Source: Spirodela intermedia (Eukaryota > Streptophyta > Magnoliopsida > Alismatales > Araceae). From it: DNA of 64,000 bases. This document shows, one piece after another, positions 49,705 to 63,700 of the stretch. The notes beneath the pieces were generated by a model, which was given only the letters and a program-made list of their open reading frames with translations, did no database searches and was not told the origin of the DNA. Position 1 is the first letter of the stretch. The number at the start of each line of letters is the position of its first letter. A program made the translations under genes and the position numbers. The stretch is from contig LR746275.1 in assembly GCA_902729315.2 (NCBI GenBank), forward strand, positions 1,582,501 to 1,646,500. Direction: 5' to 3'.

Positions 49705-50039
49705 CTATTTGATGGGAGTTGAAATCTAGGGGACAGAAACCAAAATGAAAACAAGAACGGCGACGTTCCTTACAGGACACAGTGAAACTTTGATCAAGAT
49801 CAAGAGGTCCAGATACCTAAAATGTGACTGCCCCGTGGCGTTGGATAAAAATGCACGACATGTGAGATTTTCCTAAGAGAAGAGAAAAACCAGTAGAACA
49901 ATGGAGTCATCCTGACCCCAACCGGCTGCACCAACGCAGAGCATGTGTTCTACTGACCTTCCATCTACCGTCCTCAGCTTCGCCCTCCCCAGCACGTCTC
50001 CTCTCCTCACACCAAGACTGTGGCTCAAAGGAGAGGTTC

Positions 50040-50042
<3 letters not shown>
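49001..50042. other. Intergenic with (GA)n
   Basis: No gene seen. The first part may be further copia-derived sequence. A (GA)n microsatellite of about 22 units lies at 49654-49698. From about 49.9 kb the sequence becomes GC-richer as the promoter of the secreted-protein gene is approached. Confidence 0.5.
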
Positions 50043-50080
<38 letters not shown>

Positions 50081-50096
50081 TCTACATAAATAGGGC
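50043..50096 (+). promoter_or_regulatory. (CT)n(CA)n tract and TATA-like box of the 8-Cys gene
   Basis: (CT)n then (CA)n at 50043-50080, followed by cataaatagg at ~50085-50094, about 65 bases before the ATG. The position suits a core promoter with a short leader. Confidence 0.45.
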
Positions 50097-50157
50097 TGTC
50101 GTCGTCTTCGCCCACAAGGAGAGGTGTCTCGAAGCAGGATAAGTAAAGAGAGGAGAG

Positions 50158-50595
50158 ATGGAGAAGCTTGCCGTGGTGGCGCTGCTGCTGCTCCTGGCCC
50201 AACTCAGCTCCGGCCAGACCAGGAGCATGTGCCTCCACCAGATCGCCATCGTCAGCCAGGCCTGCATCATGATTCCCTGGAGAGGAGGAGGCTCCCCCCA
50301 CGCTGCCACCGCCCTCCTCGAGCCGCTCCACAGCGACCACCACGGCGGCGATCACCGCCACCACCACGCCGCCACTCACGGCCACCGCCGCGGCCACCAC
50401 CACGGCCACGGCCACCGGCACCTGCATGGGAGCAGCGCGGAGGAGCACTGCTGCCGGTGGCTCAAAGAGGTGGACGACGTCTGCGTCTGCGACCTGCTGG
50501 TCCGCCTGCCGCGTTTCCTCACCAAGCCCGACCACAATTTCACCGTCGCCGTGGGGAACGCCTGTAACGCCACCTACAGCTGTGGAGGCATCTGA
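50158..50595 (+). CDS. Secreted eight-cysteine (LTP/2S-albumin fold) protein with His-rich insertion
   Basis: Intronless, 145 residues. Residues 1-~20 form a signal peptide (MEKLAVVALLLLLAQLSSGQ), so it should enter the secretory pathway. Cysteines at 25, 36, 98, 99, 109, 111, 136 and 142 follow the C-C-CC-CxC-C-C order of the bifunctional inhibitor/lipid-transfer/seed-storage superfamily. The C-terminal DVCVCDLLVRLPRFL and CNATYSCGG resemble the secreted LTP-like group. What is unusual is the C2-CC gap of 61 residues, containing residues 58-90 with 16 histidines, mostly in HGH and HHH clusters. Such a segment could bind divalent metal ions; this is inference. Two N-x-T sites (NFT, NAT) could be glycosylated. 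The long minus-strand frame across the gene is a GC shadow. Confidence 0.88.
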   Translation: MEKLAVVALLLLLAQLSSGQTRSMCLHQIAIVSQACIMIPWRGGGSPHAATALLEPLHSDHHGGDHRHHHAATHGHRRGHHHGHGHRHLHGSSAEEHCCRWLKEVDDVCVCDLLVRLPRFLTKPDHNFTVAVGNACNATYSCGGI

Positions 50596-52365
<1,770 letters not shown>

Positions 52366-53424
52366 TCAGCGTGAGCTCCCCGCCACCGCCACGGCGGCGG
52401 CCATGGCGGCGCCCATCGTCGCCTTCACGGAGCAGTTCCCCACGGCGGTGCTCTGTCCCCTAAGAACTGCTTCCTCGCTTTCGCACAGAAAGCGCCTCAC
52501 GATCTCCACTCCCGGCGCCGCCACCAGCCTGTCCCAGGCGTCGTCGGCGGCGGCCCCGCGGCGGCGGAACACCTCGGTGGCGTCTAGCCGGTGAACCTCC
52601 CACCCGGAGCGAGCTAGCCTCCGTATTTTCTGGAGCTGGCAGCAGGCTAACTTGCGCGTGTTCTCCTTTATCTCCTCAATTGCCTCTTTAAGTAGCCTCT
52701 CTCTGGCCGCGCCGTCGGCCGACATTTCCTCTCGGAAGTATCTGTCCATTTCGGGCACCCCGATGGCTCTCCTGATCCCATGGGAGTAGTCCCCGTCCTG
52801 TCGGAACATCCCGCGGACCTCCTCCACCAGACCCACGGCCACCATTTTCTCCACCCGCTCTGAGACGAACGAGTGGAGAACCGGCAGCGCCACATCGACC
52901 CACAGGAAGCAGCACTCGTAGTTGCACCCGTTGACCAGGGCCTCGATGTAGGAGTTGGACCCGCCTGCGATGATGGGGAGGCGGCGCCGCCCGAGGATCG
53001 ACTCCACGATGGTGGCCGTTCGCCGCCGGAAGTCGGCGGCGGTGAAGTCCTCGTCGGGATCAACGACTCCCAGGAGGTGGTGGGGAATTCCGGCCCTCTC
53101 CTCGTCGGTGACCTTGTTGGTGACTACGTCGAGGCCTTTGTAGACTTGCATTTTGTCGGAGTTGATGATTTCGGCCGGAAAATTAGCGGCGAGATCGAGA
53201 GAGAGACGAGACTTGCCGGTGCCCGTTGCACCGATCACGATTACCACTTTATTGTCCTTCTGCGTAGCGGCGCGGAAGCTGAAGGAATCCATGGAATGGC
53301 CGAGGCCACCTCCGGCGCTGCTGGGGAGGCTGGTGATCATCGGCCTGAGCTGCCTCGTCGTGGTGAAGGGGGCCGCCGCCACCGTCGTTAGGCAGGCTTG
53401 CTTGGGCACCGAATGGACCACCAT
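52366..53424 (-). CDS. IPT: Adenylate isopentenyltransferase (cytokinin synthase)
   Basis: Transfers a dimethylallyl group to ATP/ADP, the first step of isoprenoid cytokinin synthesis; most plant ATP/ADP-type enzymes act in plastids. Intronless, 352 residues, as usual for the ATP/ADP type; tRNA-type IPTs are longer, intron-rich and carry a zinc finger, absent here. Residues 1-~55: Ser/Thr/Ala-rich and basic, a likely transit peptide. Residues 65-72: P-loop GATGTGKS. Residues 88-105: NSDKMQVYKGLDVVTNKV, with the conserved Asp. Then PHHLLGVVDPDEDFTAADF, IIAGGSNSYIEAL (151-163), RRAIGVPEMDRYF and NTRKLACCQLQKI. The C-terminus is Ala-rich and not conserved. Start is the first ATG in frame. Closest in feel to the IPT3/IPT5 group, but the member cannot be fixed by eye. 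Convergent with the eight-cysteine gene. Confidence 0.95.
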   Translation of the reverse strand: MVVHSVPKQACLTTVAAAPFTTTRQLRPMITSLPSSAGGGLGHSMDSFSFRAATQKDNKVVIVIGATGTGKSRLSLDLAANFPAEIINSDKMQVYKGLDVVTNKVTDEERAGIPHHLLGVVDPDEDFTAADFRRRTATIVESILGRRRLPIIAGGSNSYIEALVNGCNYECCFLWVDVALPVLHSFVSERVEKMVAVGLVEEVRGMFRQDGDYSHGIRRAIGVPEMDRYFREEMSADGAARERLLKEAIEEIKENTRKLACCQLQKIRRLARSGWEVHRLDATEVFRRRGAAADDAWDRLVAAPGVEIVRRFLCESEEAVLRGQSTAVGNCSVKATMGAAMAAAVAVAGSSR

Positions 53425-53511
53425 TATCGCCGTTATCTAACCTCAGAATTCACAGAAACCAGAGAAAGATTAACCACAAGGTTCAAGACGAGTTTCTGAA
53501 TGAAGAGCGAG

Positions 53512-53514
53512 CGT

Positions 53515-53573
<59 letters not shown>

Positions 53574-53650
53574 GTGGAAGGAGGGGGTAGGGAGATGGAG
53601 GAGGGCTCAGGCTTTGACGATTTGAAACCGACTGAAGGTCTCTATATATA
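53512..53650 (-). promoter_or_regulatory. IPT core promoter: TATA box and (CT)n(CA)n leader tract
   Basis: On the coding strand, TATATATA lies at 53650-53643. About 70 bases downstream comes (CT)n (53571-53539) then (AC)n (53539-53512), ending ~88 bases before the ATG. If transcription begins ~30 bases after the TATA box, the microsatellite sits in the 5' UTR. Confidence 0.6.
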
Positions 53651-53794
53651 CCGAGAGACTACCCCCATACATGAAAAAGTAAGCCTCTATAAATTATAAT
53701 CAAAGGTACGTAGTCTGTCAGTGTCTGTTATTTATAATTGGGCACCCTCCCATTTGCATTCTTCAGTATAAACTTATCTAAGTTGTTAAATACT

Positions 53795-53797
<3 letters not shown>

Positions 53798-53832
<35 letters not shown>
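53798..53832. repeat. (AT)n microsatellite
   Basis: About 17 AT units, upstream of the IPT promoter. Confidence 0.95.
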
Positions 53833-53839
<7 letters not shown>

Positions 53840-54551
53840 GCTCTTCAAATGATGTAGTGCCCAAATATTAAAAAGCAGAGGCAACAGATATGCTACAAAA
53901 CGGCAACTAGACGCGGCGACAGGGCTTACGAGGCAATGAATGGATGAGACGGAAACCAAACTCCGCTTTCCGGTTATTTTACGTGCGGCCTGTCTATCTT
54001 CTGCTATAGTTTTTTTCCCACAACCTGCCAGTATTGCTCCAGCGAAGAAGGCGAATTGAAGTTCAGAAGGATACGGAGGGACGCGGTGGGGAGGAAGCTG
54101 AGACGAAGGTCAGAAAGAGGCGAGAAGGGGCGAATGGGAAGGAAGAGGAATGGAAAGCACGGGTAGATGGAGGAGAGGGGAAGACGTGCCCTTTTTATAG
54201 TTTCCAACGCGTGAGGACTGGCAGCCCCACACGTGTGAGGCATCCAGAGGCATTTTCATCCCGTGCGCCCATCATTCGTGCCTGTTGATGCAATGTATCG
54301 AGGAGGACAAATGCGACTTGACTTCCCTGCCGATGTGCTGGCGGCCCCTCTCTTTGGCCAATGGCCTACGTTTATCATGGCCGTCTTCATCCTCTAGGGC
54401 TCTGGTAGCATAAGAAAAATACTGAGTATTAATGTAAGACGGGAAAGTAGAAGATGGGCATGCATATCTAGAAGAAAACAACTAGAACAGGTAAGAAGAA
54501 TAGAGAGAGTTGGAGGCTTGTGAAGGAGGGAGTGAAGGGGGGTGGGGGGGG

Positions 54552-54597
<46 letters not shown>

Positions 54598-57500
54598 CAA
54601 GAAAATAGGCTGGTCACCGCATGGTGATTAACATATTTGAGGAGGAGCACTTCTGGAATCATTTTTTAAGTAGAAGTGCGCCTTTGACAAGTTTTTCTTA
54701 ATCGATGGTAGCTCCTATCTGAACGCATCCCACTTCTAACGCTAAAAGCGGCATCCATCCAACATAAGATCGCAGAAATAATCAGATTATGAGCGCGTTA
54801 GGGATTAAACTGCCCTCTGATCATGACCGCTGTGAGAGAACGTGGGCTTCAATTCTTAATGCAGCGGGTGCATCTTGTGCGGGGTTAGAGAACGTGGATT
54901 TTCTTTTTAGCGAGACAGAATGTTAGGAGGGTTCTCTGCCTAATAACAGATTAGGCATGCTTCTTTAACCATTAAATCTCAAACGAATCCAACGGGGTAC
55001 GCGTGTGTATATGTGTGGTAGAGAGAGAGAGAGAGAAGAAGAAGAAGAAGAAGGAGACGAAAAAAGAGAGAGCAAGAGACAACTGGGTTCAGGATCCCAA
55101 ATTCTGAAACCTCAGAGGCGTGAATGGGAACGGCGGAAGATGGCTCGTGAGGAATCGCATGGGGGTCTTAGGCGGCGGGAATTTCTTCAGCTCAAGCAAA
55201 GTCGTCGTTCAGAGAGAGGGCATCTGTCAACGCGATCCGCATGGCGCCGAGAATCTCACGTCTTATCCTTCACAGAGGTCCCGATGGCGGCGTTCTTCAC
55301 ATTACTGTGGAAACAAACTCGGAGTTGTCTACTGTTGGGGGCTGTCGACGGGAGAGGCACGCCGTTCATGGTGGGAACGCTTTGCTCCTCCGACTGTGAC
55401 TTCTATCCCTAGCTGTTTCGTCCTCTATCTATCCCTAGGAGGCTCCTCAGTAGCTTAAGCATTCATCAGTCCAAATAATATAAGTCAGACGATGGCACAG
55501 GGCATCTACGAAAGAAAGGAAAAAGTTCAGAAAAGCCTTCCTTCTGGAACGGTGAAGAACGAGGTGGTTGTTGTGCTATAGGCCCAAAAGATTCAATGGG
55601 AAAAGACAAATTGGCAAAGTTGACAAAGGGACGGAAGATAGAAACTGCACCAAGTCTAGTCAACAGCTTAAGCAATCGACGATCCTAGTCTTAGGCGCCG
55701 AAGGCACATCCTTAGGTGCCCTTTGTCAAATGATTCATGATTCACCTAGGATGGAGCCCGTCAGTTGAATTATGAGGTAATGGATCATCCTTTGCGGCTG
55801 GATGCTGAGGATTGGGTGTCAGAAGAAGACTTTTCTTCGCTGGTTCTACGGATTGAAGGGCATAGATAAATACACTGCTTGCACCTCCGTCCAACTTAAG
55901 AATTAAGTTGAACAAAGGATCTGTCTTCATAATTACTGATGACATTTATAACACAAAGTATGTTCGAGGGAAAATTATTACAACACAAATGATACATACG
56001 TCGAAGAGAAAATCCGCTTTGCCCCCTTCTTGGAGGCGTTGAGGCTGCATCATGTTTCTGAACAACGGAGGTGACCGTGCTTGTTTCATGTCTATCTCAG
56101 AGGTTCTTCCTCCCTCCGATAATTCCAGTCTTCGGCATGCGTAACGGTGGCCACAACTATGCTAGATCTACATCTAATACTGAAAGACCTAACGATCAAA
56201 GTATGGAGGAAAGTACTGGAAAGGGCCGGAGAGCAATGGCTGGTATTCTAGCCCTTGCTGGGTCATTATTCTATTGGCACATTGAGAGGACTCTGACAGG
56301 AACCAGAACTTCGGTGAGATAGATAAGAAAGGTGGGGATCCTTCAATCATAGGACTTGGCTGAAGGAGCCCACATAAATTTATATATCTTATCATTGGGA
56401 GAGCACTTCACCTGACCTCCACATCACCTCACGGCTCGAAAGTAGAAGAAAAGACGAAGAGAAGTAAAATACGACCTAGTCTTTTTTGTCCTTTCGATGG
56501 CCCCCGGAGCTGTTGCCCTCATCATTTATACTGCCCTTGGAAAGAAAAAACTTATGTTGTACTGGAAAGGGTAAAAGATGGAGAGGCTTTAATGGTCACT
56601 TCTTCGATGAGTAGGGATGGGGGATCTACCCGTGCAATAAATAAAAATAAAACCCATACTAGAACAACGATAGTGGCCAACTTAGAGAAAAGCTAGTAAA
56701 TGAGCTCTCCCACTAAGGCTCTTATATGTAATGGTGCGTTTGAGAGAAAGAGAGATGCCCTACCACCTGAGCGAGCTGAGGCACATAACCTAATCCAGAC
56801 AGGACGAATATTATTTTTCAAGCTAAATTTTATGATTAAAGTTGAAGTACCCAAGACCATTGCCATGAAACCAGTGTGGGACATGTGCCAACGAATTTAC
56901 GTATTAATTACCCACATTAAGGACCGTCTTAACTCCTCTCCATCACTCTTTCTTCAATGACCCTTTATCCCCCCCACCCCCACGTGGCACCACACGCTCC
57001 CCCTTTATAATTCTCTGAAACCTGTCATTCATCGTTCCCATTAAAGACATTGCTACTTGACACTTTTCCAAGGGGTCAACATCACACCAGTCCTGAGAGA
57101 GAGAGAGAGAGAGAGAGAGACTCGTTCACGTGATGTGATTCTCAACGTCGTCTACCACGCGGCCAGAATCCTGTTCTCTATACGTGCTCAGATTTTGCCT
57201 TTAAAGCAAGATAAGCGTAGATATTCGTCTTCCAAAACACATTCGGGAAGAAGACAGAGATCATGCGGTGCGTAGTTCTCAGAACCCCTATTGCCCAAGC
57301 TCACCTCAAGTGGGGATAATCGAGAGAGAAAGCAATAGAGAAATTCTCTTCCTAACAGTGTAATAACGTTCGTGAATCTCTTGTCCCTCCCTCTATAAGT
57401 GTGATGTTAACCTCCGCATCTGATGCTCTGGAAGATGGTGGGATCAGTCGAGACAAAATCAGAAACAGATTCACCGGAAAATTTGCCATCACACCATACA

Positions 57501-57780
57501 CAAGGGGCGCGAAAAAGAACGGCCCTACAGCCGCCGCATGCCCAGAGAAACGAGGTACCTAGTTATTCCCATCATTTGTCAGGCTACATGTCACTACCTG
57601 AGAGAGAATTTGTTGTTTTGTAAACCAAGCGGACGCAACGCGGACCAAAACAACTCTCTCTCTCTCTCTCGTACTCTGGAGATACGAAGGTTCACTGTTA
57701 GAGACTGACCCATCTGCATCAATTCAGATGCGCTGCATGTGGCGACAACTACTCCCATTGACGCAGAGGTCAACATCGCG
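53833..57780. other. Intergenic, higher GC, no recognised gene
   Basis: Clearly less AT-rich than the DNA after 58 kb, with short GA tracts (55020-55036, 57095-57120) and a CT tract (57656-57670). Open frames such as 55005-55412 (an ATG at 55139 would give about 90 residues) and 56700-56960 have no family I can name. The segment could be upstream regulatory DNA of IPT, an inserted retroelement LTR or an organelle-derived fragment; nothing in it decides between these. Confidence 0.4.
54554..54594. repeat. (GA)n microsatellite
   Basis: About 20 GA units following a G-rich stretch (54538-54553). Confidence 0.95.
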
Positions 57781-60700
57781 ATGTGACTAACGTTTCTCTA
57801 TTTGTTCTTTGCTTGTTTAACTGAAGAACCCAAGTAATAGTGCTGCGAATCCAGTGGGTAAGAGTGGAAAGAAGTAGCTGTTTTGGTGATACAAGTGTTC
57901 GGCGAGTAATGCTTCCATTTTCTACAAACTTTCTCCGTATAGTGCAGAGTTGATATTGGTTTTATGAAAAGTTATGGTTTCGATACAAGATAAGGATACT
58001 TGGGAAACAACCTCAATCAAGATTTCAGAAAGTCAGAAATAAGAGAGATAAGTTCTCCTTCATAGTACTAGTCCACAGAATTGACGGGGAATTTGAGATA
58101 TGATTTTGGAAAACCCTGATCTAGTTGAGAGAAACCTCTCCTCGTCCATTTTTTATCCTGTTTTAGGCGAAATATAACCCCAGTTTTTTCCCTAGATACC
58201 AACTAAGGGTCTTTAAGAATACACTGGTAAAGGTTAACGAATTGAGCCATCTTAATCCAAACATTTCACAGTGAATAAAGTGATAAGACATCTTTAAATG
58301 TTATTTTGCAGACAATAATGGGAGATGCACACGATCAATCAATAATCATTCAGTCCGATACATGTTAGCCTTTTATAATCTGATAAAAAACTAATAGAAA
58401 AAATTATAGTATTCTGACTTTAATATAAAATATAAGAAACTTACAATATATTCTTTTCAGAAATCTAAGAAACTTACAATAAAAAATTATAGCCCTTTTA
58501 TATCTTATAATCTAAGATTTTTATTTATTCTTTCAATATAAAATATATTTCATAAGTGATATAGAAACTTACAACAATAAAGCAAGTGGAAATTATGTAT
58601 AGAAGTAGAAAGGAAGGTTAGAGAGGATAGTGGAAAAAAAAGTTTATAGGTAGAATTATTATACATATATATATGCATGTGTAGTAAGTTCCCTATATGG
58701 GTGAACTAAAGAGCATTAGTGATAAGATAAAGTCACGGGTCAATAGAAGATACTGAAAGTTAACACCCAATCATGTTAGAACAACTACCATACCCAACTG
58801 GAGAGCAGACAGCTAATGCGTTCCACTTATTGAACAGGGTCTATGGTTGGTCTGGAAAGTTTTGTTGGGTTTATGAGGCTTAGTTATCCTAAAAAGTTTT
58901 GATGACAACAAGTATTAATAAGAAGAATAAATGGAATAGGTTTCTTTTATAATTTTTAAAATAGATTATTAATAATTCATTGATAATTGATTTTAATGAT
59001 GTCATGTGTTCAAGTTTTTGTTCTATGAATTTCTTTGAGAGTTTTTATTTGAGATATAAATCAAAAATTGAAGAATGTATTTGAAATCATTACCTTTCAA
59101 CATTTTAAATTTAGTAAAAAATACTAAAATTCCATTTTCAAAAAGCAATGAATTGATAATTAGGGAGTGCTCAATGTTTGAAGTGAAATATGTAGATGAA
59201 AATTTAAACATTATAATAGATGTCTATACATTTAAAATAACACTTTGAATTACTTTTACGCATTATTTTATGGATTACATCAAAATTATATCAATGGTAA
59301 TTCAGAAATTGATTGAATAAAGATTTTGAATTACTAGATATCACCATGTTATTAATCTCAAATACTTATATGAAGACTCAATGAATGTAATTCGGGTTAC
59401 ATTTTATTTGATTGCGATTTAGATATAATTTGACACAAAAAAAACTAATTTATTTTGAGATATATTTACTGACATATTTTAACTAAAATGAATTCTTATG
59501 GTTACACGACTTAATCTCTGCAGATATATATGGTAATGGTTCAACTACTACATTTTTTATTTTCATGTAGATGATATCTAGATCCTTATAAGATGTGTAA
59601 TATTGGTTTTTGACCGTTCAAGTTTTGGACCGTTTTTAGGATTTAATGTTAATGAATGATAATAAAAAAGAGAAGAGAGCGACTTGACTTTTTCTTTAAA
59701 TTAAGCTCTTCTCCTATAGCTAAATGATTCTGCACGTTCATTCTTGACTACTCTACACTCTTTAATACCTTTCCAAGGTTTTTGCAAATATTTCTTATGT
59801 TAATTTAATCAATATTTAAAGTTTACATTAGTGACAAGAAGACCTAGTTGAGAAGCAATTTTTTAACCAAAAATAATAATTCCTCACCAAATTTCAGCAA
59901 AAATGTCTTCAATACTTCCTGACATAAAGAGTGAGTGAAAATCAATTGCGATTCAATTCCTTCTTCATTAAATTCTATCTATGATTAATTTCTTCATCAG
60001 CATTTGGAAAATGACTTTTGTGAATTTTTACCTTATGTACTGCAGCAAAAAGACCTATGATTAAGCTTTGATTATCACACCAAAGGAGATGATCCATGTA
60101 ATTAACTTTGCTCCACCTAGAGCCATGCATCTAGAAAATAATTTTCATTTGAAATTTTAAAGGAGTCGAACCCTTACAATCATTGAGTATACACTAATGA
60201 TTTAGTAGAATAGGCAAGTAGGCCAACCTAGTACAAAACTTGTGTGTCATCAAGGTCTACAAATTTAGGATTAGAAGAGAAGATCAAGAAAATTAAAATA
60301 GTTGACCAAAAGCCAAGATTAAAATGCAATCCATTCAACTTCCATTTTTTGATCTTATCACAGCCTTAAATGTAACAGGTTTAAAGAAATCAATGAGCTG
60401 ATCTTAATTGGTGTGTTGATCTTTCTAAAATTAGAACCCAAATCACAAATGAAAAACATGAGTCTCACATGATGGCATATGCCAAGTTCATGTCACATAG
60501 ACTCACTTATTCTTGATATTTTACTATATACTATCCTCACCCATGGATAGTTTATTTATACATGCACATGCACTCGCGGCTTCCTCTCTATGTTGGATAT
60601 AATCAATCTTCCAACACCTCTAAGGCTGAATTTTAAGATTTTTTTTATTAAATGTTAGTGAAAGATATTAAGAAGTTATCACAGTTTGATTAATCTTGAC

Positions 60701-63700
60701 TTTACTTGTGTGTAATCCTAAATCTTAGACCAAAGGTCTAGCTTCAACAACTGATGTGAATTTAATATGGTAAGATATTTTGAGTTATGGGAAGAGTGCA
60801 AGGATTTGGTAAGTTGATGGAGTGCTCACCCTTTGCATAACTTATTGATAGATTTTTTTTTACATTGATGAATCTACTTTCATGAATGTATCATATCAAT
60901 TTCAAAAAGTAAATATATTCTAGTGATATACTAATAATAATGAAATAAAATAGTGACATTAGTAGTTAATATTTATTATTTTCCGACTATAATGTAATCA
61001 AACGTGTTTTATGAATGTATAGAAGCTCAAAATCAAGGGGATCACTCAATTTCGTAAACTAGTAACAAAGATTAAGCTAAATCTTGTTGTAAAAATGAAA
61101 GGCTCATAGTAAAATGTGCCAACAACTAGTAAGACCCTTGGAAGATGTTATCCTTTCACCAGCTAGTAAGAACCAATTTGGAAAAATATTCAACCATGTT
61201 AAATAGGAAGTGTAAGAGGGAGCCCTTCTTGCTTTGATTTTTGACAAAATTTACAAGAGGGTAAAATAGTACTTTTATATAATACTTCCCCCCCCCTAAT
61301 ATGTCAATAAAGTACTATTCTGATCTCCTTTGTAGAGTCCATTTCCAAGTATATTTGCCATTTCCTATTTTCAGGAAATGAGTAATCTCTTGGGTGGAAT
61401 CACAAAGTATAATGAACTTTTACACTCAAAGTGACTATAACATTACACGAGTCAAAAAGTAATTTTGTATAATCTAGTTACACTAGTAAATCATCTACTA
61501 ACCTTTAGTAAACACAAGGACAATTTAACATTTGTTTGTTACAATGTTATATATTATATTGTTGTAAGGTGGTTGGCTTATGAGTAGACAAACTTGGGAT
61601 AAATAAGACTCATAATTAACAAAAGATATGTGGTATGAAACAAATTTTAAAAAAGACAATGTAGCACAATACCTACTAACTAGTGATCATTGTTCAAAAA
61701 TATTAGTATCAAAGAAATTCATAAAACATTTTTTATAAAATGATGAGGCTCAAGAGCTTAGTGTCAAAAACCCATGAAAAAATATAAATCCAAGGATCAT
61801 TTCCAAAAAGGAATCAGACATCTACATTAATGCCCCATGCCTCAATCTCTAAAAAGCAATGCACCACATGTTGAATATTGTTCTTCACTTCATGATAATG
61901 AACTTTGTGCAGTATTAGGTAGCAACAGGGGTATATAAGACTATGAAATAGAGAAGAAGTGTTTTGAGAACACTTGTACCAACCTAAGGTACTAATCTAG
62001 AATAAGTGTGTTGTGAATACTAAGTCTACTTAAAGTATTGAATCTAGAGAAAGCTAACTAAAGCTTTGATAATGAACATCAGTCTTAATAAGAAGCTTGT
62101 GTAATCTAAAGATAAAGTCTCTTAAGAGTGGAATAGGCCTACTATTCTGAATCATTGTAAATTCGAGCCTTTACTATTTTATGATCTAAGTTGACTCACT
62201 TAGCTTGAGAAAACTGATATAAAAGTAGAAATCTATTCAAAGCCTTCCTCTTGGTTCTTCTCTTAACCTTAGTACAATCAGGGCTTTCAATATTCCATTC
62301 ACATGACCCTATTTCATGCCTTGACTTTCTTCAATTTATACTCATGCTTAGTGAAATGGTCAAGCTTGAGCCAAGTTGCATTGAGTGGGTGTATGAGAAA
62401 AGTAATTTAATTTCTTGAATCTAACCTTATTTTGAGCTTTGTTTCCAGATAAAGAAGGGAATGGCTAGACTAGACAAGAAGCTTTAAAATGATATAAATT
62501 AATAAGGTTCTAGTCATCTTGTACTATTTGAGATAATATTTTAAGTCACTAGAGGACAAACAATGGAAGGACTTACTTCAACAAGCAACACAAATAATAA
62601 GATGAATAAATGGAAGGTGCAGATTTCTAGAATTTGTAGCCTAACTCCACTATGTTGTGCTATAAATGAACCTTTGCTTTACTAGGTGAGACAATATTGT
62701 CACTCACAATTATATCTACATTCTAATGATTGTGAGATATTGATCTTCTCATGCTTGGTGATTTAGAGGTGGAACCTTAGTGAATCTTAAAATTGTTTGT
62801 GCATAGTCTAGTTGAACTACATTGTTTGATTTGCTAGGCATTGGATAGAAGTTTAGATTCAAACCACTTCAACCTTGTAGGCAGTGACCAAGCTAGCATG
62901 GTAGTTATTTTATATTGTCTCCGAAGATGGATGAGCAAGAACAATTTATTATTAAAAAAAATTTATTACATGGAATTAACTTTTTACAATGCTCAATGAA
63001 CTTTGCAATCATAGTTGGGAAGGGGTGATAGATTCCCATTAATATAAACTTTCAAATTATTTATGCCTAAAAGATTTTAAAACCTATTATAACTAATAAA
63101 ATACCTGAAATTCCTTGTAGGGCTCTCGATTTAAGAGTAGGGATGTTTCATGTTAGAAGATGGTCATATTAGAGCACACTAGCAATTGGAGTTTATTATG
63201 AATTATTAAGTAAATATTTTTTTTGTTATAATTTATATAGCAAGTACTTGTACAACACCTTCCATGTCATGTGATGGTATTGGTTTTTTTTCCTTCTGAT
63301 GATGTGAGAGAACTAATCTCACCCATTTTCCTCTCACTTACTCTATCCTTGACTTGTCAAAGTTAGAGAGAGGGAATAGCTAGAGGCTGCTTTATTAAAT
63401 ATATACATATATATATATATATATATTTCATGTATGTAATTCAAATTACCACCTTTGACTAGAAATAAAAATACTTTTTAAATACCATTCATATCTTGAT
63501 ATTTAGTAGCTCTTTGTCATTTGTAACACAACTCCCTAGTGCATTTTCTTAATATTGAAAAAATATTATTTATTTTTTATAATTTGACATGAAAATGTAA
63601 GAGCTTGTAAATGCAACTTGTGCAATGAATAAGAAGTATTCCGAACATGTTATATAATTTGTGCTCAATATATCAGATATTGAATAGTGAGAAAGAATTT

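Noticed and set aside
56735-56800. tRNA-like stretch on the minus strand (D-arm-like gctcaggtggtaggg)
   Set aside because: No T-loop (GGTTCGAATCC-like) or pairing acceptor stem at the right distance.
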